Positions 25,324 through 34,911 of a stretch of 64,000 nucleotides of DNA are shown here, one piece after another (within the stretch, counting starts at the first letter, position 1; each line of letters opens with the position of its first letter). A program made the translations under genes and the position numbers. Under the pieces are notes generated by a model. The model had not been told where the DNA came from. It made no database searches and worked only from the letters and a program-made list of their open reading frames with translations. Source of the stretch: JAHBNG01 sp039028975 (GTDB lineage: Bacteria > Chloroflexota > Anaerolineae > Caldilineales > Caldilineaceae); assembly GCA_039028975.1 (NCBI GenBank), contig JBCCHB010000007.1, forward strand, positions 1 through 64,000, given 5' to 3'.

Positions 25324-26373
25324 ATGTCCTATAGATTGAATGTTTCACATATCGCGTTGAGCCTACTGGGGCGCTACTTGGCTTGGGGCCTTGCACTTAG
25401 CTTTTGTTTGATAAGCATGCCTCTCTATGGCGCTTCCGAGCCGTGTAAACCGCCTAACGTCATTCCTGCATCGGTCTGTGATTTTGACTCGTTCCGGGGT
25501 AGCCCACCACGGCAAATCCCCAACGGGTGGAACGAGTTTATTCTTTCTGGCGATCCCACCTTTATGCAAGATGTGGATACCTATTGGGGACCACCAAGCT
25601 TACGCATCTGGAGTAATGGTGGTACGTTTCATGTGGGCATCTATACCCAAGTGAATGTAACGCCTGGTGCTGGATATCGCGCTAGTATTGCCTGGGGTGC
25701 ACCCAATGCACCCAGTACCTTTGGCCGCCAGCTTGGCATCGATCCAACTGGAGGGACCGATCCCAATAGCCCCAATGTGATTTGGGGGCATGAGCACTTT
25801 GGTGATGGACGCATCCTGAACTATGAACCCCCGGATGTCAATATCGATGTGCGGGCGCGTGCCCAAAGTGCAACCATGACCGTCTTTTTCAAAGTCAATC
25901 ATCCCAGAAGTACGGGAGACAATCTAATCTTTATTGATGCCATTGCTCTCTATCCTGACGAGAGCGCGCCTGCGGCACAGGAGGTACGTAGTGCGGTCGT
26001 GCCAACCGACCCCCCCGCACCTGTGCCGCCTACCGCGGCACCTGTTATTAGATCCACAAATACACCAATTCCACCTACATTTACATCTATACCCACAGCC
26101 ACGCCTACGCCCACACCTACTTCAACGCCCACGCCGACTCACACCGCTACAGCCACCCCAACGCCTACCTTTACAGCCACGCCAACCGCAACCTGGACAC
26201 CTTGGCCCACTGTCACACCAGAGGAAATTCGACTCTCGACTGCTGGATTGCAGAGCTTAGCAAAGAGCTATGCAAACCGTGTGGGGATTGGGGTGTTGGT
26301 GCTTGCTTCCTACTTTGGCATTGCTGGTAGTCTCCTCTTTGGGGGGGTACTCTTATGGAAGCGGCGAAGGTAG
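25324..26373 (+). CDS. Surface protein: beta-rich domain, Thr-Pro stalk, C-terminal anchor
   Basis: This 349-residue protein has a signal peptide (~1-36), a jelly-roll-like domain of ~180 residues (GWNEFILSGDPTFMQD, FIDAIALYPDES) resembling carbohydrate-binding modules, a Thr/Pro/Ala stalk (~225-300) and a C-terminal transmembrane helix followed by WKRRR. It is expected outside the cell, anchored in the membrane. No enzyme motif is visible; binding of a polysaccharide is a guess from the fold pattern. The TPT-coding DNA is low-complexity. Confidence 0.75.
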   Translation: MSYRLNVSHIALSLLGRYLAWGLALSFCLISMPLYGASEPCKPPNVIPASVCDFDSFRGSPPRQIPNGWNEFILSGDPTFMQDVDTYWGPPSLRIWSNGGTFHVGIYTQVNVTPGAGYRASIAWGAPNAPSTFGRQLGIDPTGGTDPNSPNVIWGHEHFGDGRILNYEPPDVNIDVRARAQSATMTVFFKVNHPRSTGDNLIFIDAIALYPDESAPAAQEVRSAVVPTDPPAPVPPTAAPVIRSTNTPIPPTFTSIPTATPTPTPTSTPTPTHTATATPTPTFTATPTATWTPWPTVTPEEIRLSTAGLQSLAKSYANRVGIGVLVLASYFGIAGSLLFGGVLLWKRRR

Positions 26374-26539
26374 CATTATACGGCCACATTTACACAAACT
26401 AAAACACATAGCAATACATACTTAGACCTGCGGGAACTCACCTCACCCCACACAAAGACATATATCTTTAATGTAAAATCGCCAAATTGCCTCTTGACAG
26501 ACAATGAAATCAATGATATCCTTGGCATTGTTTTTCAGA

Positions 26540-26619
26540 TATACTCAGGCTCCGCATAAAGTAACATTTTTCGTTTTTCCCTAGATTAACGCTGTTACTT
26601 TATCACGACCGCCAGTATA
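26540..26619 (+). repeat. Palindromic element family P, copy E (different stem)
   Basis: The ends TATACTCAGGCTCCG and CGACCGCCAGTATA match the family, but the stem is AAAGTAACA (26558-26566) / TGTTACTTT (26593-26601), unrelated to the GAAAAC arms of the other copies yet perfectly complementary. The apical CTCTGGTAGAG is missing. It lies in the long gene-free stretch before the ABC exporter genes. Confidence 0.65.
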
Positions 26620-26743
26620 ATTCCATGCCTCACACAGTACTACTTTCGATACTTCAAGTTTATCTTTCTAAGTTTGTCGCTGTGACAGAAAGGGTAGCGC
26701 ACAATGTTGATTACAAATCATAATGTTACTAAGAACAGAATCC

Positions 26744-26895
26744 CTACGTTGAGCGCGCCACTCGGTCACAGGCTGCTTCGATGGATTGAAGAAATTCTTG
26801 AATTGAAGACCCTCTAGGGCTTTCGTTCACCTCTTTCTTCAGCTTCCCACACGCGGAAATCGCATCGACAACCGACCAGCAACCTGCGCTTTATC
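26744..26895 (-). other. Possible gene remnant in a 0.9-kb gene-free stretch
   Basis: The region from 26374 to 27270 has no convincing gene. One minus-strand frame, open from about 26895 to the stop at 26744, reads as a coherent C-terminal-like segment (ACGKLKKEVNESPRG, then SSIQEFLQSIEAACDR) but has no start or ribosome site. A second minus-strand frame (27141-26839) and a plus-strand frame (26954-27178) overlap it and look random. A hairpin GGCTACG-CTTGAC-CGTAGCC is near 26965. Read as decayed DNA. Confidence 0.25.
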
Positions 26896-27270
26896 CTTCA
26901 GGAAAAGCGTTTTGTGCGTTCCCAGCACAGCAGGTATTGCCGGCACATAGCTAGTGACAGAATGGCTACGCTTGACCGTAGCCTTTGTCTGTTGGTTCAG
27001 ATCTCTAGTAGGTTGCCAGAAGTTTTCTGTCCTTCCCTTTCGGGATTCACTTGAGCGGATTGGACAAGAGTCAAGACAAGACTTCTTTGGCAAATTATAC
27101 GAGATACCGAACAGATCTGTTCTTTTAACAGCCATGGGCATCTACTTTTCGGTGTTCATGGTTTGTCGCGCCGTCTGATTGATTGGTTTGGCGTAACCCT
27201 TCCACCATGGTTGGTTACACTGTATGCTTTATTGGAGGTCATCTTGCAAGAGGTCAATACTGAAACGTCT

Positions 27271-29019
27271 ATGAAGATTCCACTGAGCAGGTATTGGGAA
27301 TTGCTGCAACGGTACCTACGCCCTCAGTGGAGAAAAGTGCTCTTTCTCTTTACGCTACTTTTTGGTGCCATCGGTCTGCGCTTGGTCACGCCCCAACTGA
27401 TTAGAGATTTTATTGATCTGGCATCGGCTGGTTCTGCAGCCGGGCAGTTAACCCGGGTTGCCTTGCTCTACCTAGGCATCTCCCTGGTCCAGCAAGTTGT
27501 CCGGCTTGGTTCTGCTTACTTTACAGAAGATGTGAAGTGGCGAGCCACCAACTGGTTACGAAATGATCTGGCAGATCACTGTATGCGTCTCGATATGTCC
27601 TTCCATAACGACAACACGCCAGGATCTATGATTGAGCGCATTGATGGAGATGTGGAAGAGTTATCTCGCTTCTTCTCTCACTTTGTAGTGGAGATTCTCG
27701 GCAACTTGGTCTTTATCGTTGGTGTATTGGTTCTGCTCTTTATAGAAGACTGGCGCTTCGGAGCGACCTTTACGCTGCTCTGTGGCACCCTCTTTGCACT
27801 AATGACCCGTACCATCACCTTTGCTGCTCCCTTTTGGGAACGATGGCGAGACGCGATGTCAGAGCAGTATGGCCTGATTGAAGAGTGGTTGGGAGGAACT
27901 GAAGATATTCGGGCCAACGGTGGCACGGGCTATGTGATGAACGCTCTCCAAGCCGTCAACCGAAAACTCTATGAGCGGGCACGTGTTGCATGGGTCATTG
28001 GCGACATTACGTGGGGCCTCAATACAGTCTTCTATGCCTTAAGCATTGCCGCCTCGTTAGGCATCGGTGGCGTACTGCTCTGGAATGGCGAGATTACCAT
28101 TGGCACCGTCTATCTAGTTATGCAATATGGCAATATGCTCCATTGGCCCATCAATCGCTTAGCCCGAGAGCTGAAAGATATGCAGACGGCCACCGCGGCC
28201 ATTATGCGCATTCAATCTCTCTTCGTGGAGGAGACCAAGGTGATCGAGCCGATTCATCCAATCTCTATGGAGCCAGAGGCGCTCTCTGTCTCACTGGATC
28301 ACGTTACCTTTGGCTACAATCCCACAGAGCCGATTCTCAAGGATCTTTCGTTTGAGTTGGAGGCAGGGAAGGTGATGGGACTCTTAGGACGTACGGGCAG
28401 TGGTAAAACCACCATTACCCGGCTGCTTTTCCGTCTCTATGATCCAGTGGATGGTGCTGTTTGCTTAGGGGGAGACGATTTGCGTATGGTATCGCTAGAT
28501 GAAATTCGCAGCCGGGTGGGCATGGTCACCCAAGAGGTACAGCTCTTTCAGGCTTCGGTCCGAGATAATTTGACCTTCTTCGATCCCTACATTGCTGATG
28601 AGAAGATTGTTGATACCCTTCATTTGCTGGGGTTGGGAAGTTGGTTTGATTCTTTGGGAGAGGGCTTAGATACTCGACTCGCTTCCGGTGGCAAGGGACT
28701 CTCGGCCGGTGAAGCCCAGTTACTCGCCTTCACGCGCGTCTTTTTAAAAGATCCAGGATTGGTCATTTTGGACGAAGCTTCATCCAGGCTGGATCCGGCG
28801 ACTGAGTACCTGATTGAACAGGCCATTGACAAATTACTCTACAATCGAACCGCCATCATTGTGGCACATCGCTTGGCAACTGTGCAACGCGCCGATGACA
28901 TTTTGATTCTACAGGACGGTGAGATTGCCGAACATGGGGATCGCATTGCCCTGATGGCTGATGCGGATTCGAGATTCTCCCAACTCTTAAGAACAGGGAT
29001 GGAGAAAGTTTTGGTTTAA
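27271..29019 (+). CDS. ABC exporter half-transporter, first of a pair
   Basis: A 582-residue type IV ABC exporter subunit: six-helix membrane domain (~1-310) then an ATPase domain with Walker A LLGRTGSGKTTITRLL near 367, Walker B LVILDEASSRLDP near 490 with the catalytic Glu, and a non-standard signature LSAGEAQ in place of LSGGQ. The start at ATG 27271 matches the paralogue at 56539 (both open with ~10 residues before YLRPQ); the TTG at 27163 would add an unsupported 36 residues. The partner gene follows 39 bp later. The substrate is unknown; the nearby surface genes do not decide it. Confidence 0.92.
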   Translation: MKIPLSRYWELLQRYLRPQWRKVLFLFTLLFGAIGLRLVTPQLIRDFIDLASAGSAAGQLTRVALLYLGISLVQQVVRLGSAYFTEDVKWRATNWLRNDLADHCMRLDMSFHNDNTPGSMIERIDGDVEELSRFFSHFVVEILGNLVFIVGVLVLLFIEDWRFGATFTLLCGTLFALMTRTITFAAPFWERWRDAMSEQYGLIEEWLGGTEDIRANGGTGYVMNALQAVNRKLYERARVAWVIGDITWGLNTVFYALSIAASLGIGGVLLWNGEITIGTVYLVMQYGNMLHWPINRLARELKDMQTATAAIMRIQSLFVEETKVIEPIHPISMEPEALSVSLDHVTFGYNPTEPILKDLSFELEAGKVMGLLGRTGSGKTTITRLLFRLYDPVDGAVCLGGDDLRMVSLDEIRSRVGMVTQEVQLFQASVRDNLTFFDPYIADEKIVDTLHLLGLGSWFDSLGEGLDTRLASGGKGLSAGEAQLLAFTRVFLKDPGLVILDEASSRLDPATEYLIEQAIDKLLYNRTAIIVAHRLATVQRADDILILQDGEIAEHGDRIALMADADSRFSQLLRTGMEKVLV

Positions 29020-29058
29020 CTCGTAAGACGCCTTACGCATTACGAATCAAGGATACAT

Positions 29059-30870
29059 ATGCTCCATACAACAAACACAGTCAATACGTGGACCGCTAGT
29101 TGGGCTCTGATTTGGCATCGTCCAGGAAGATATATTTTGAATGCCGCGATGTGGGCCCTGGTTGGGGTAACGCCACTTTTGCCAGGCTTTGTCACTAGGG
29201 AGGTCTTTAACGTCTTAACCGGGGATACGCCAGCCCTCTTTGGTTTTTGGACGTTGATCGCGATTTTGGCAGCCATTGGCGTTGGACGCTTTGGAATAAT
29301 CATTGCTGCTGTGATGAACTACGTACCCTATCGCTACTTTATCTCTGGCACGCTTAAGATTAACCTAATGAAACATATTCTACGTCGACCAGGGGCGGCA
29401 GCACTGCCAAATTCCTCTGGGGAGGCTATTAGTCGCTTTCGGGGGGACGCAGATCATCTGATCGATTTTGCCGCGGATCGGCTTATCGATGGCCCTGGAC
29501 TTTTTCTCAGCTCTCTGATTGGTCTGGGGACGCTGGCCTGGATCAACCCTCTGATCACGGTAGCCGTAGTCATCCCTATGATCGCTGTCGTCCTGCTGGT
29601 GACCTTCATGCGGCAGCGGCTAGAGACCTATCGTGAGATTAAGCGGAAGGCTGCCGGTCGGGTAACGGGCTTTATCGGTGAAATGTTTGGTGCTGTGCAG
29701 TCAGTGAAAGTAGCCAATGCCGTTACCGGCGTCAGCGGCAAGTTGACAGAACTAAATGAGGAGCGGCGCAAAGCCTCACTGCGAGACACCCTCTGTTCTG
29801 AAATGCTTCACACTGCCTTTATGAGCACAACCGAGATCAGCATGGGATTCATTCTGATTTTGGCAGGCTTAACCATTGGCTCTAATTCGTTTGCTGGGGA
29901 CACATTTACCCTTGGTGACTTTGCCCTCTTTGCTGCGTTTCTTTTTCCCATCACAGAGGGAATCACCTTCTTGGGCAGCATGCTAGCTATGCATCGACAG
30001 ACCAACGTCTCTGTTAAACGCATGACCGAGCTTTTGCAAGGACCTCCTTCAACAGCTCTTTTGGAGAAGGTAGATGTGCAACTCTTTGACGAAGAGACAC
30101 CCGCCAGCATCCCAGCCAAAACGGTCACCGATCGGCTGGAAGAGGTAACGGCAACGGACCTGACTTACCTCTACCCGTCTACCGGGCGTGGCGTTACAGG
30201 TGTCAATCTCTCATTGCCTCGGGGATCTTTCACCGTGGTAACAGGACGAATCGGGGCAGGCAAAACCACTCTGTTGCGAGCACTGCTGGGGTTACTGCCT
30301 TTGGATAACGGGCAAGTCTACTGGAATGGTCAGTTGGTCACCGATCGGGGTGCTTTCTTGGTGCCACCGAGGGCGGCATATACAGGCCAGGTTCCTCGAC
30401 TCTTTAGCGATTCTTTGCAGCAAAACATCCTCATGGGCATGGCAGAGAATGAAAACTCACTCCAGCAGGCCATTCACTCGGCTGTTATGGATAAGGATCT
30501 GGTGGATTTAGAAAATGGGATGGAGACGGTTGTTGGTCCTAGAGGCGTCAAGCTCTCTGGTGGGCAGATTCAGCGAACTGCGGCGGCCCGCATGTTGGCC
30601 CGAGAACCTGAACTCTATGTCTTTGATGATCTCTCCAGCGCCCTCGATGTTGAGACAGAGAAGACCCTCTGGTCACGTCTCTTTGAGCGGCAGGATCAGG
30701 GTGTCCATACACCAACTTGCTTGGTTGTCTCTCACCGCAAGCCAGCACTGCGTCGTGCGGATCAGATTATCGTGTTAGAGGAGGGCCGAGTTGTGGATCA
30801 GGGTCAGTTGGATGAACTGCTTGCACGATGTCCAGAGATGCAGCGGCTTTGGGCCGGAGATGCAAAGTAA
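29059..30870 (+). CDS. ABC exporter half-transporter, second of a pair
   Basis: This 603-residue partner of the preceding gene has six membrane helices and an ATPase domain with Walker A GRIGAGKTTLLRALL near 396, canonical signature LSGGQIQ, and Walker B LYVFDDLSSALD, where Asp replaces the catalytic Glu. Combined with the LSAGE signature of its partner, this predicts a heterodimer with one active and one degenerate ATP site, as known for heterodimeric exporters. It ends in a convergent region with the GT39 gene. Confidence 0.92.
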   Translation: MLHTTNTVNTWTASWALIWHRPGRYILNAAMWALVGVTPLLPGFVTREVFNVLTGDTPALFGFWTLIAILAAIGVGRFGIIIAAVMNYVPYRYFISGTLKINLMKHILRRPGAAALPNSSGEAISRFRGDADHLIDFAADRLIDGPGLFLSSLIGLGTLAWINPLITVAVVIPMIAVVLLVTFMRQRLETYREIKRKAAGRVTGFIGEMFGAVQSVKVANAVTGVSGKLTELNEERRKASLRDTLCSEMLHTAFMSTTEISMGFILILAGLTIGSNSFAGDTFTLGDFALFAAFLFPITEGITFLGSMLAMHRQTNVSVKRMTELLQGPPSTALLEKVDVQLFDEETPASIPAKTVTDRLEEVTATDLTYLYPSTGRGVTGVNLSLPRGSFTVVTGRIGAGKTTLLRALLGLLPLDNGQVYWNGQLVTDRGAFLVPPRAAYTGQVPRLFSDSLQQNILMGMAENENSLQQAIHSAVMDKDLVDLENGMETVVGPRGVKLSGGQIQRTAAARMLAREPELYVFDDLSSALDVETEKTLWSRLFERQDQGVHTPTCLVVSHRKPALRRADQIIVLEEGRVVDQGQLDELLARCPEMQRLWAGDAK

Positions 30871-30903
30871 GTGCTTAGTTTCTGTCGTTAAGGTAGCAGA
30901 GGG

Positions 30904-30968
30904 TGCGATGATGCACGGCTCGTTCATTTTTACTGTTCAGTCAGAAAAAGCGCCGTGCATTGCACTTG
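30904..30968. terminator. Inverted repeat between convergent genes
   Basis: ATGCACGGC (30911-30919) pairs with GCCGTGCAT (30952-30960), and flanking bases extend the match weakly. Inside lies a second pairing with TTTTTACTG and CAGTCAGAAAAA, which places T runs on both strands. It fits a bidirectional terminator between the ABC exporter and GT39 stops. Confidence 0.5.
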
Positions 30969-31010
30969 AAAGCGGGTGCGTATGATTCTTTACGGAATGA
31001 TATTAAGTTC

Positions 31011-32540
31011 TCAGTTGCCTACCAAATCCAGTTTGGTATCTGAGGGTGCCAGCCCCAAGTTGCGATCTTCGGATAGTGCCATTGCTGGATAGAGAAGGAT
31101 GCGTAGGGGAAGCGCTCGTACTGGACGAATCATATCCATATGCGCTACCTCTGTTACGCTGTCTGAGAGGATTTCACGCATTGCATCTGGAATATTGTGC
31201 TCTCTTGCATTCTCAAAATGGACAAGGATCCAGTACGTGACCTTGGGTGAAAGTTTGTCCATTGAATTGATGCTCTTTATGTCGATCACATCTTGGAAGC
31301 CGTAGTAGACTGAAATAGCGTCAGAGGCAATCAACTGGTCATCTTCACCCATATTTTCACGAAGATAGTCATAAGCCGAGCGAAAATCCTGACGATACCC
31401 GTTGTAATATTCATAGTATAAATAATCATTGAACGAATATTCCGCAACGAGAATCATTACCAAAGCGAAGAGAAAGAGGGGTTGATGCTCACGTATGAGT
31501 CGAACCAAGTTGATGAGCCCATAGCTAGCCAACAAGAGCCACGCTGGCAATATAACGAAGATATAGTGATTGGCGGCTTTGGCAACGAGCGAAATAAGCA
31601 GAAGGGCCACTAGAGGTACGAGTGCATTGAGAATAAGCAATAGCCCAAAACGTTCTTTGCGCATAGTCAAAAGCATGGCCGCGGCCAACCCTAAGCCGAT
31701 CACTGGAAAACCCAAGCGCCACAGCACCCCCCCTAAAATTTGGTAGGGGTTACTGTTGACATAACGAACGGAAATTTCTCCAAAGGTGTCTAGGCTTTGT
31801 GCATACGGTAGCAAAAGGGGGATTCCAAGGGCAAGGGTCGGAAGAGTAAAAATGAGCAGATTTTTCCAATGAAGCCCAGCAGGTCTCTCATAGCCCAATA
31901 ACAAAATACCCAAAATATAGGTAACAATGACAGGTAGAAAGAAGAGGCCATATAACCTCTCTTTGACAACAAGAGCAAGAAAGAGGAACGAAATGACGAA
32001 GTAGCTGGGGCGATCTTCCTCCATGCCAACATAAAAAAAGTAGAGCGCGGCCAAAAAGAAGAGCAGTAGGGCAACGGGATAGCGGACATTTTGAGACCAG
32101 TAGATGTGCCACGGAGACATGGCCAGTAAGAGTGCAGCCAGTGCCGCAATCGTGCGATCTTTAACGAGGCGTTGTGCAGCCAAGTAAAAGAGCGGAATCG
32201 TCAATGCGCCAAGCAATGCTGGCACCAAGCGACCAGCCCACTCACTATCGCCCAAAAGGCCCACCACCCACTGAATTAGTTGGTGAGAGAACGAGCGACG
32301 TAATACTGAATCGCTCAATCCGTCGGACCAGCCTAGGATGGTAAAGGCTTCATCGGTCCATAGGCTCCATTCACCTAGCTTGTAAAATCGCAGAAAGAGT
32401 GAAATGAGAATGAGAGAAAATACGACTAGCGCATCAAGATGAACCCTAGCAGAGTAAGAATGATTCGGATCAGATTCACGGCGTACTGGGTACTTAGATT
32501 GGCCGGACAAGCTGACGGAGGAAAAAAGCTGGTTTGCCAT
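31011..32540 (-). CDS. GT39-like membrane glycosyltransferase
   Basis: This 509-residue polytopic protein of the PMT/ArnT class (PF13231) has WSLWTDEAFTILGWSDG near residue 60 as the luminal acidic motif, followed by about ten membrane helices and a C-terminal soluble domain (ASDAISVYYGFQDV). It likely moves a sugar from a polyprenyl-phosphate donor to an exported acceptor. Start uncertain: ATG 32540 or TTG 32582, the frame between them containing AGGAG. It is similar in kind, but not closely, to the gene at 8665. Confidence 0.82.
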   Translation of the reverse strand: MANQLFSSVSLSGQSKYPVRRESDPNHSYSARVHLDALVVFSLILISLFLRFYKLGEWSLWTDEAFTILGWSDGLSDSVLRRSFSHQLIQWVVGLLGDSEWAGRLVPALLGALTIPLFYLAAQRLVKDRTIAALAALLLAMSPWHIYWSQNVRYPVALLLFFLAALYFFYVGMEEDRPSYFVISFLFLALVVKERLYGLFFLPVIVTYILGILLLGYERPAGLHWKNLLIFTLPTLALGIPLLLPYAQSLDTFGEISVRYVNSNPYQILGGVLWRLGFPVIGLGLAAAMLLTMRKERFGLLLILNALVPLVALLLISLVAKAANHYIFVILPAWLLLASYGLINLVRLIREHQPLFLFALVMILVAEYSFNDYLYYEYYNGYRQDFRSAYDYLRENMGEDDQLIASDAISVYYGFQDVIDIKSINSMDKLSPKVTYWILVHFENAREHNIPDAMREILSDSVTEVAHMDMIRPVRALPLRILLYPAMALSEDRNLGLAPSDTKLDLVGN

Positions 32541-32645
32541 GACGTTGAAGTGGGTGTTTTTCCGTTCTCCTATTCGAGACAAAGACTACATGTCAATGGG
32601 AAATCGTTGAATAGCTACTTGGCATGCAAGTCGATAGACTCACTA

Positions 32646-32730
32646 CTATCTCAGCTCCGTTTGAAAACCGTAGTTTGGTTACTCTGGTAGAGCTAAAGAG
32701 AACTACGGTTTTCCAATCGACCGCATTATA
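32646..32730 (+). repeat. Palindromic element family P, copy C
   Basis: The left end CTCAGCTCCGTTTGAAAAC, arms AAAACCGTAGTT and AACTACGGTTTT, apical CTCTGGTAGAGC and right end CGACCGCATTATA are present. Compared with copy B the stem bases differ on both arms in a complementary way (CAGGTG/CACCTG against CCGTAG/CTACGG). It lies upstream of the GT39 gene. Confidence 0.8.
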
Positions 32731-32830
32731 GGAAAAATTGGATGTTGCTGTCAGAACAGCCATAAGTATAGTTGAACATCTGTAAAATTGACAACTCTAT
32801 TCAATTACAATTGCCTTAAAGTAAAAGAAA

Positions 32831-34819
32831 TTATTTTTGAATGAGAAGATGAATGCTTTTACCTCCTAATACCAAATCGACTTGGCTATCGAAGATCGAC
32901 AACGGCCCTTGCTGCTGTGAATGCATATTTTCGTCTATATGGCTCTGTTTATAAGTGCCATCAACTAAACCTGTAATCGTAAGTCTACGTGTATGAGTAT
33001 CGCTGTTAATGATGCATAAAACAAGTTTATCTTGATGAACGGCCGCCAACGAAAAGATTGCCGAATCATTTGGTGATGTCGCGACAATCTGGGCACCAGG
33101 TGCGAAAGTTTGGCTCAGCTCCTGCAAAATGTGGAAGACAGGATAGCTCGCCGAGCCATTGTTTGTTGGGTAATCCGTTCCTAACATCTGCCAAAAATGG
33201 GTAGTTGTGGCACCCGTCAGCTTTAGCACTCGCAGGTAGATTTTTGCAGTCTGAAGCGCGTGCTCCCAAGAGGCAAAGGAGGCGGTATCGGGATTTTGTT
33301 GCCATTGGTTAGAATCCCAGCCCACTTCGGTAACTATCAAGGGTAGACCTGAATTGGCAGCAAAGTACCCGAGAGCTTGATAGTCTAGATCCGGCGGTTG
33401 GGGCCTGTCCCATGTATGGACTGCTAGGCTGCTGATGTAAGGATGAACAGACGGGGTGGTCCAAATTGTGCGAGAAAAATGCAAACAATTCTGAACAGAT
33501 GAACAGTCACCAAGCAAAAATTTTGTATCCAGACCGGCAGTGGCAATACGAGGGCCAGCTTGCTGAATAAAGTCGGCCATTGCTTCTGGAGACCAGTGGA
33601 TGTTGGCTCCCAAATCTGGTTCATTGAAACTTAGATGGGAGATGGTCAAGCCATATGTTTCCTGGCTGTAGAGTAGCCAATCAATGAGTAGATCAATGAC
33701 AGCATGGTAGCTTCCTGGGGAAACGACTCGCTGACGGCTCGCTTGAGGATTGAGCATCAACCAATCTGGTAAGTCCCGGATGGCAACCATTCGTTCGATA
33801 TTTTGCTCCTGCATCAGTTGCATCAGGAGAAAGGAATTGTGTATGTGGCCAGAATCTTGAAATTCACCGTTGGGCCGGAGCAGCCAGGGCGCTAAGTCCA
33901 CCACAATTCGTGCCGATCGGTGATCCAAATTGTCGAGATTATAGCGACCGATGCTGTCCAGCGGCACAGAAATGTCTGCTGAATCGTGCCGCCAGTTGCC
34001 GCCAGCAATCGACGTAATCGTTTGCTGAGGATCATCAGGCCAGATCTGTACAGATTGGATGTCGTTATCCGCTATTGGTATGGGCAGTTCCCGCAGAGAC
34101 GGCGTATCGACGAGCACTTTGGCCGTAGCTGGCTCAGTCTCAATTCGCCACGTCGCTTTCTCAAGGATTCCGGACCAAGTCAGGTTAAGAATTTGAGAGA
34201 GGTGCTGCCACTCGCCGCCGATAAGCGGCACAGCTACTGTGCCAAAGTAATCAGTACCAGTAGAGGTTGTGACTTCGAGAACCATCCAAGCTATACCTAG
34301 TTCATGATCAGGAAGGCGCAGCCAAACGCTCGATTCATATCGACCATTCTGGTGAATGTCAGAAGATACATCTTGAGCGAGTCCATTCCAGACGGCTGTC
34401 CGCCGATCTACCAGAGCCACATCACGGCCTTGATCACTATACTGTTGGATGCTGCAAGAGCCTAGACACGACCAGTCCGTAAGTTGGCCAAACTCAGCAT
34501 GCTGCAAAAGATTATCGCTAGGAGCAGAATCATTCAGAACAGCTATACTAAGGGCGGTTTGCAATGGGGATGAAGATGAGTTGGTGTTCATCTCCGAAGA
34601 TGGTGAATCAACATGTCCAGCTTCTTCAGCTTCAGCTTTAGCTTCTTTAACCTTATGTTGAGATACCGGAGGGAGCGACGATGGAATTGTCGGCTCGATC
34701 ACGTCCCCTGGCGATGGGGATAGGTCTCGTTGGGCAGGTCGTCTCCATTCACATCCAAAAAGAGGAAGCCAAAGACCAAGGATGGTAATCGTTACAAGGT
34801 AAGGGTGACAGGCATTCAT
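32831..34819 (-). CDS. Lipoprotein with CBM-like and glycoside hydrolase domains
   Basis: This 662-residue exported protein has a signal peptide ending in lipobox LFGC near residue 23, a Ser/Glu-rich linker, a CBM4/9/22-like jelly roll (~100-250, beginning DNLLQHAEFGQLTDW), then a TIM-barrel hydrolase resembling GH39-type enzymes. LSFNEPD supplies the acid/base Glu and IVTEVGWDS the nucleophile Glu. A C-terminal beta domain follows. It should cleave a beta-linked polysaccharide at the cell surface. ATG 34819 is preferred over 34861 because it gives a normal signal peptide. Confidence 0.8.
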   Translation of the reverse strand: MNACHPYLVTITILGLWLPLFGCEWRRPAQRDLSPSPGDVIEPTIPSSLPPVSQHKVKEAKAEAEEAGHVDSPSSEMNTNSSSSPLQTALSIAVLNDSAPSDNLLQHAEFGQLTDWSCLGSCSIQQYSDQGRDVALVDRRTAVWNGLAQDVSSDIHQNGRYESSVWLRLPDHELGIAWMVLEVTTSTGTDYFGTVAVPLIGGEWQHLSQILNLTWSGILEKATWRIETEPATAKVLVDTPSLRELPIPIADNDIQSVQIWPDDPQQTITSIAGGNWRHDSADISVPLDSIGRYNLDNLDHRSARIVVDLAPWLLRPNGEFQDSGHIHNSFLLMQLMQEQNIERMVAIRDLPDWLMLNPQASRQRVVSPGSYHAVIDLLIDWLLYSQETYGLTISHLSFNEPDLGANIHWSPEAMADFIQQAGPRIATAGLDTKFLLGDCSSVQNCLHFSRTIWTTPSVHPYISSLAVHTWDRPQPPDLDYQALGYFAANSGLPLIVTEVGWDSNQWQQNPDTASFASWEHALQTAKIYLRVLKLTGATTTHFWQMLGTDYPTNNGSASYPVFHILQELSQTFAPGAQIVATSPNDSAIFSLAAVHQDKLVLCIINSDTHTRRLTITGLVDGTYKQSHIDENMHSQQQGPLSIFDSQVDLVLGGKSIHLLIQK

Positions 34820-34911
34820 ATGGGTATCATATCCCAATTTAGGTAAATCGTGTATTGTCATTCATTACGTTATTGTCACAGATGAGATGAGCGTTAGTGA
34901 GAAGAAGAATT

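Noticed and set aside
25950..26260. Frames of 60 and 108 codons over the Thr-Pro stalk of the surface protein
   Set aside because: They are read-through of low-complexity ACN-CCN DNA in other frames.
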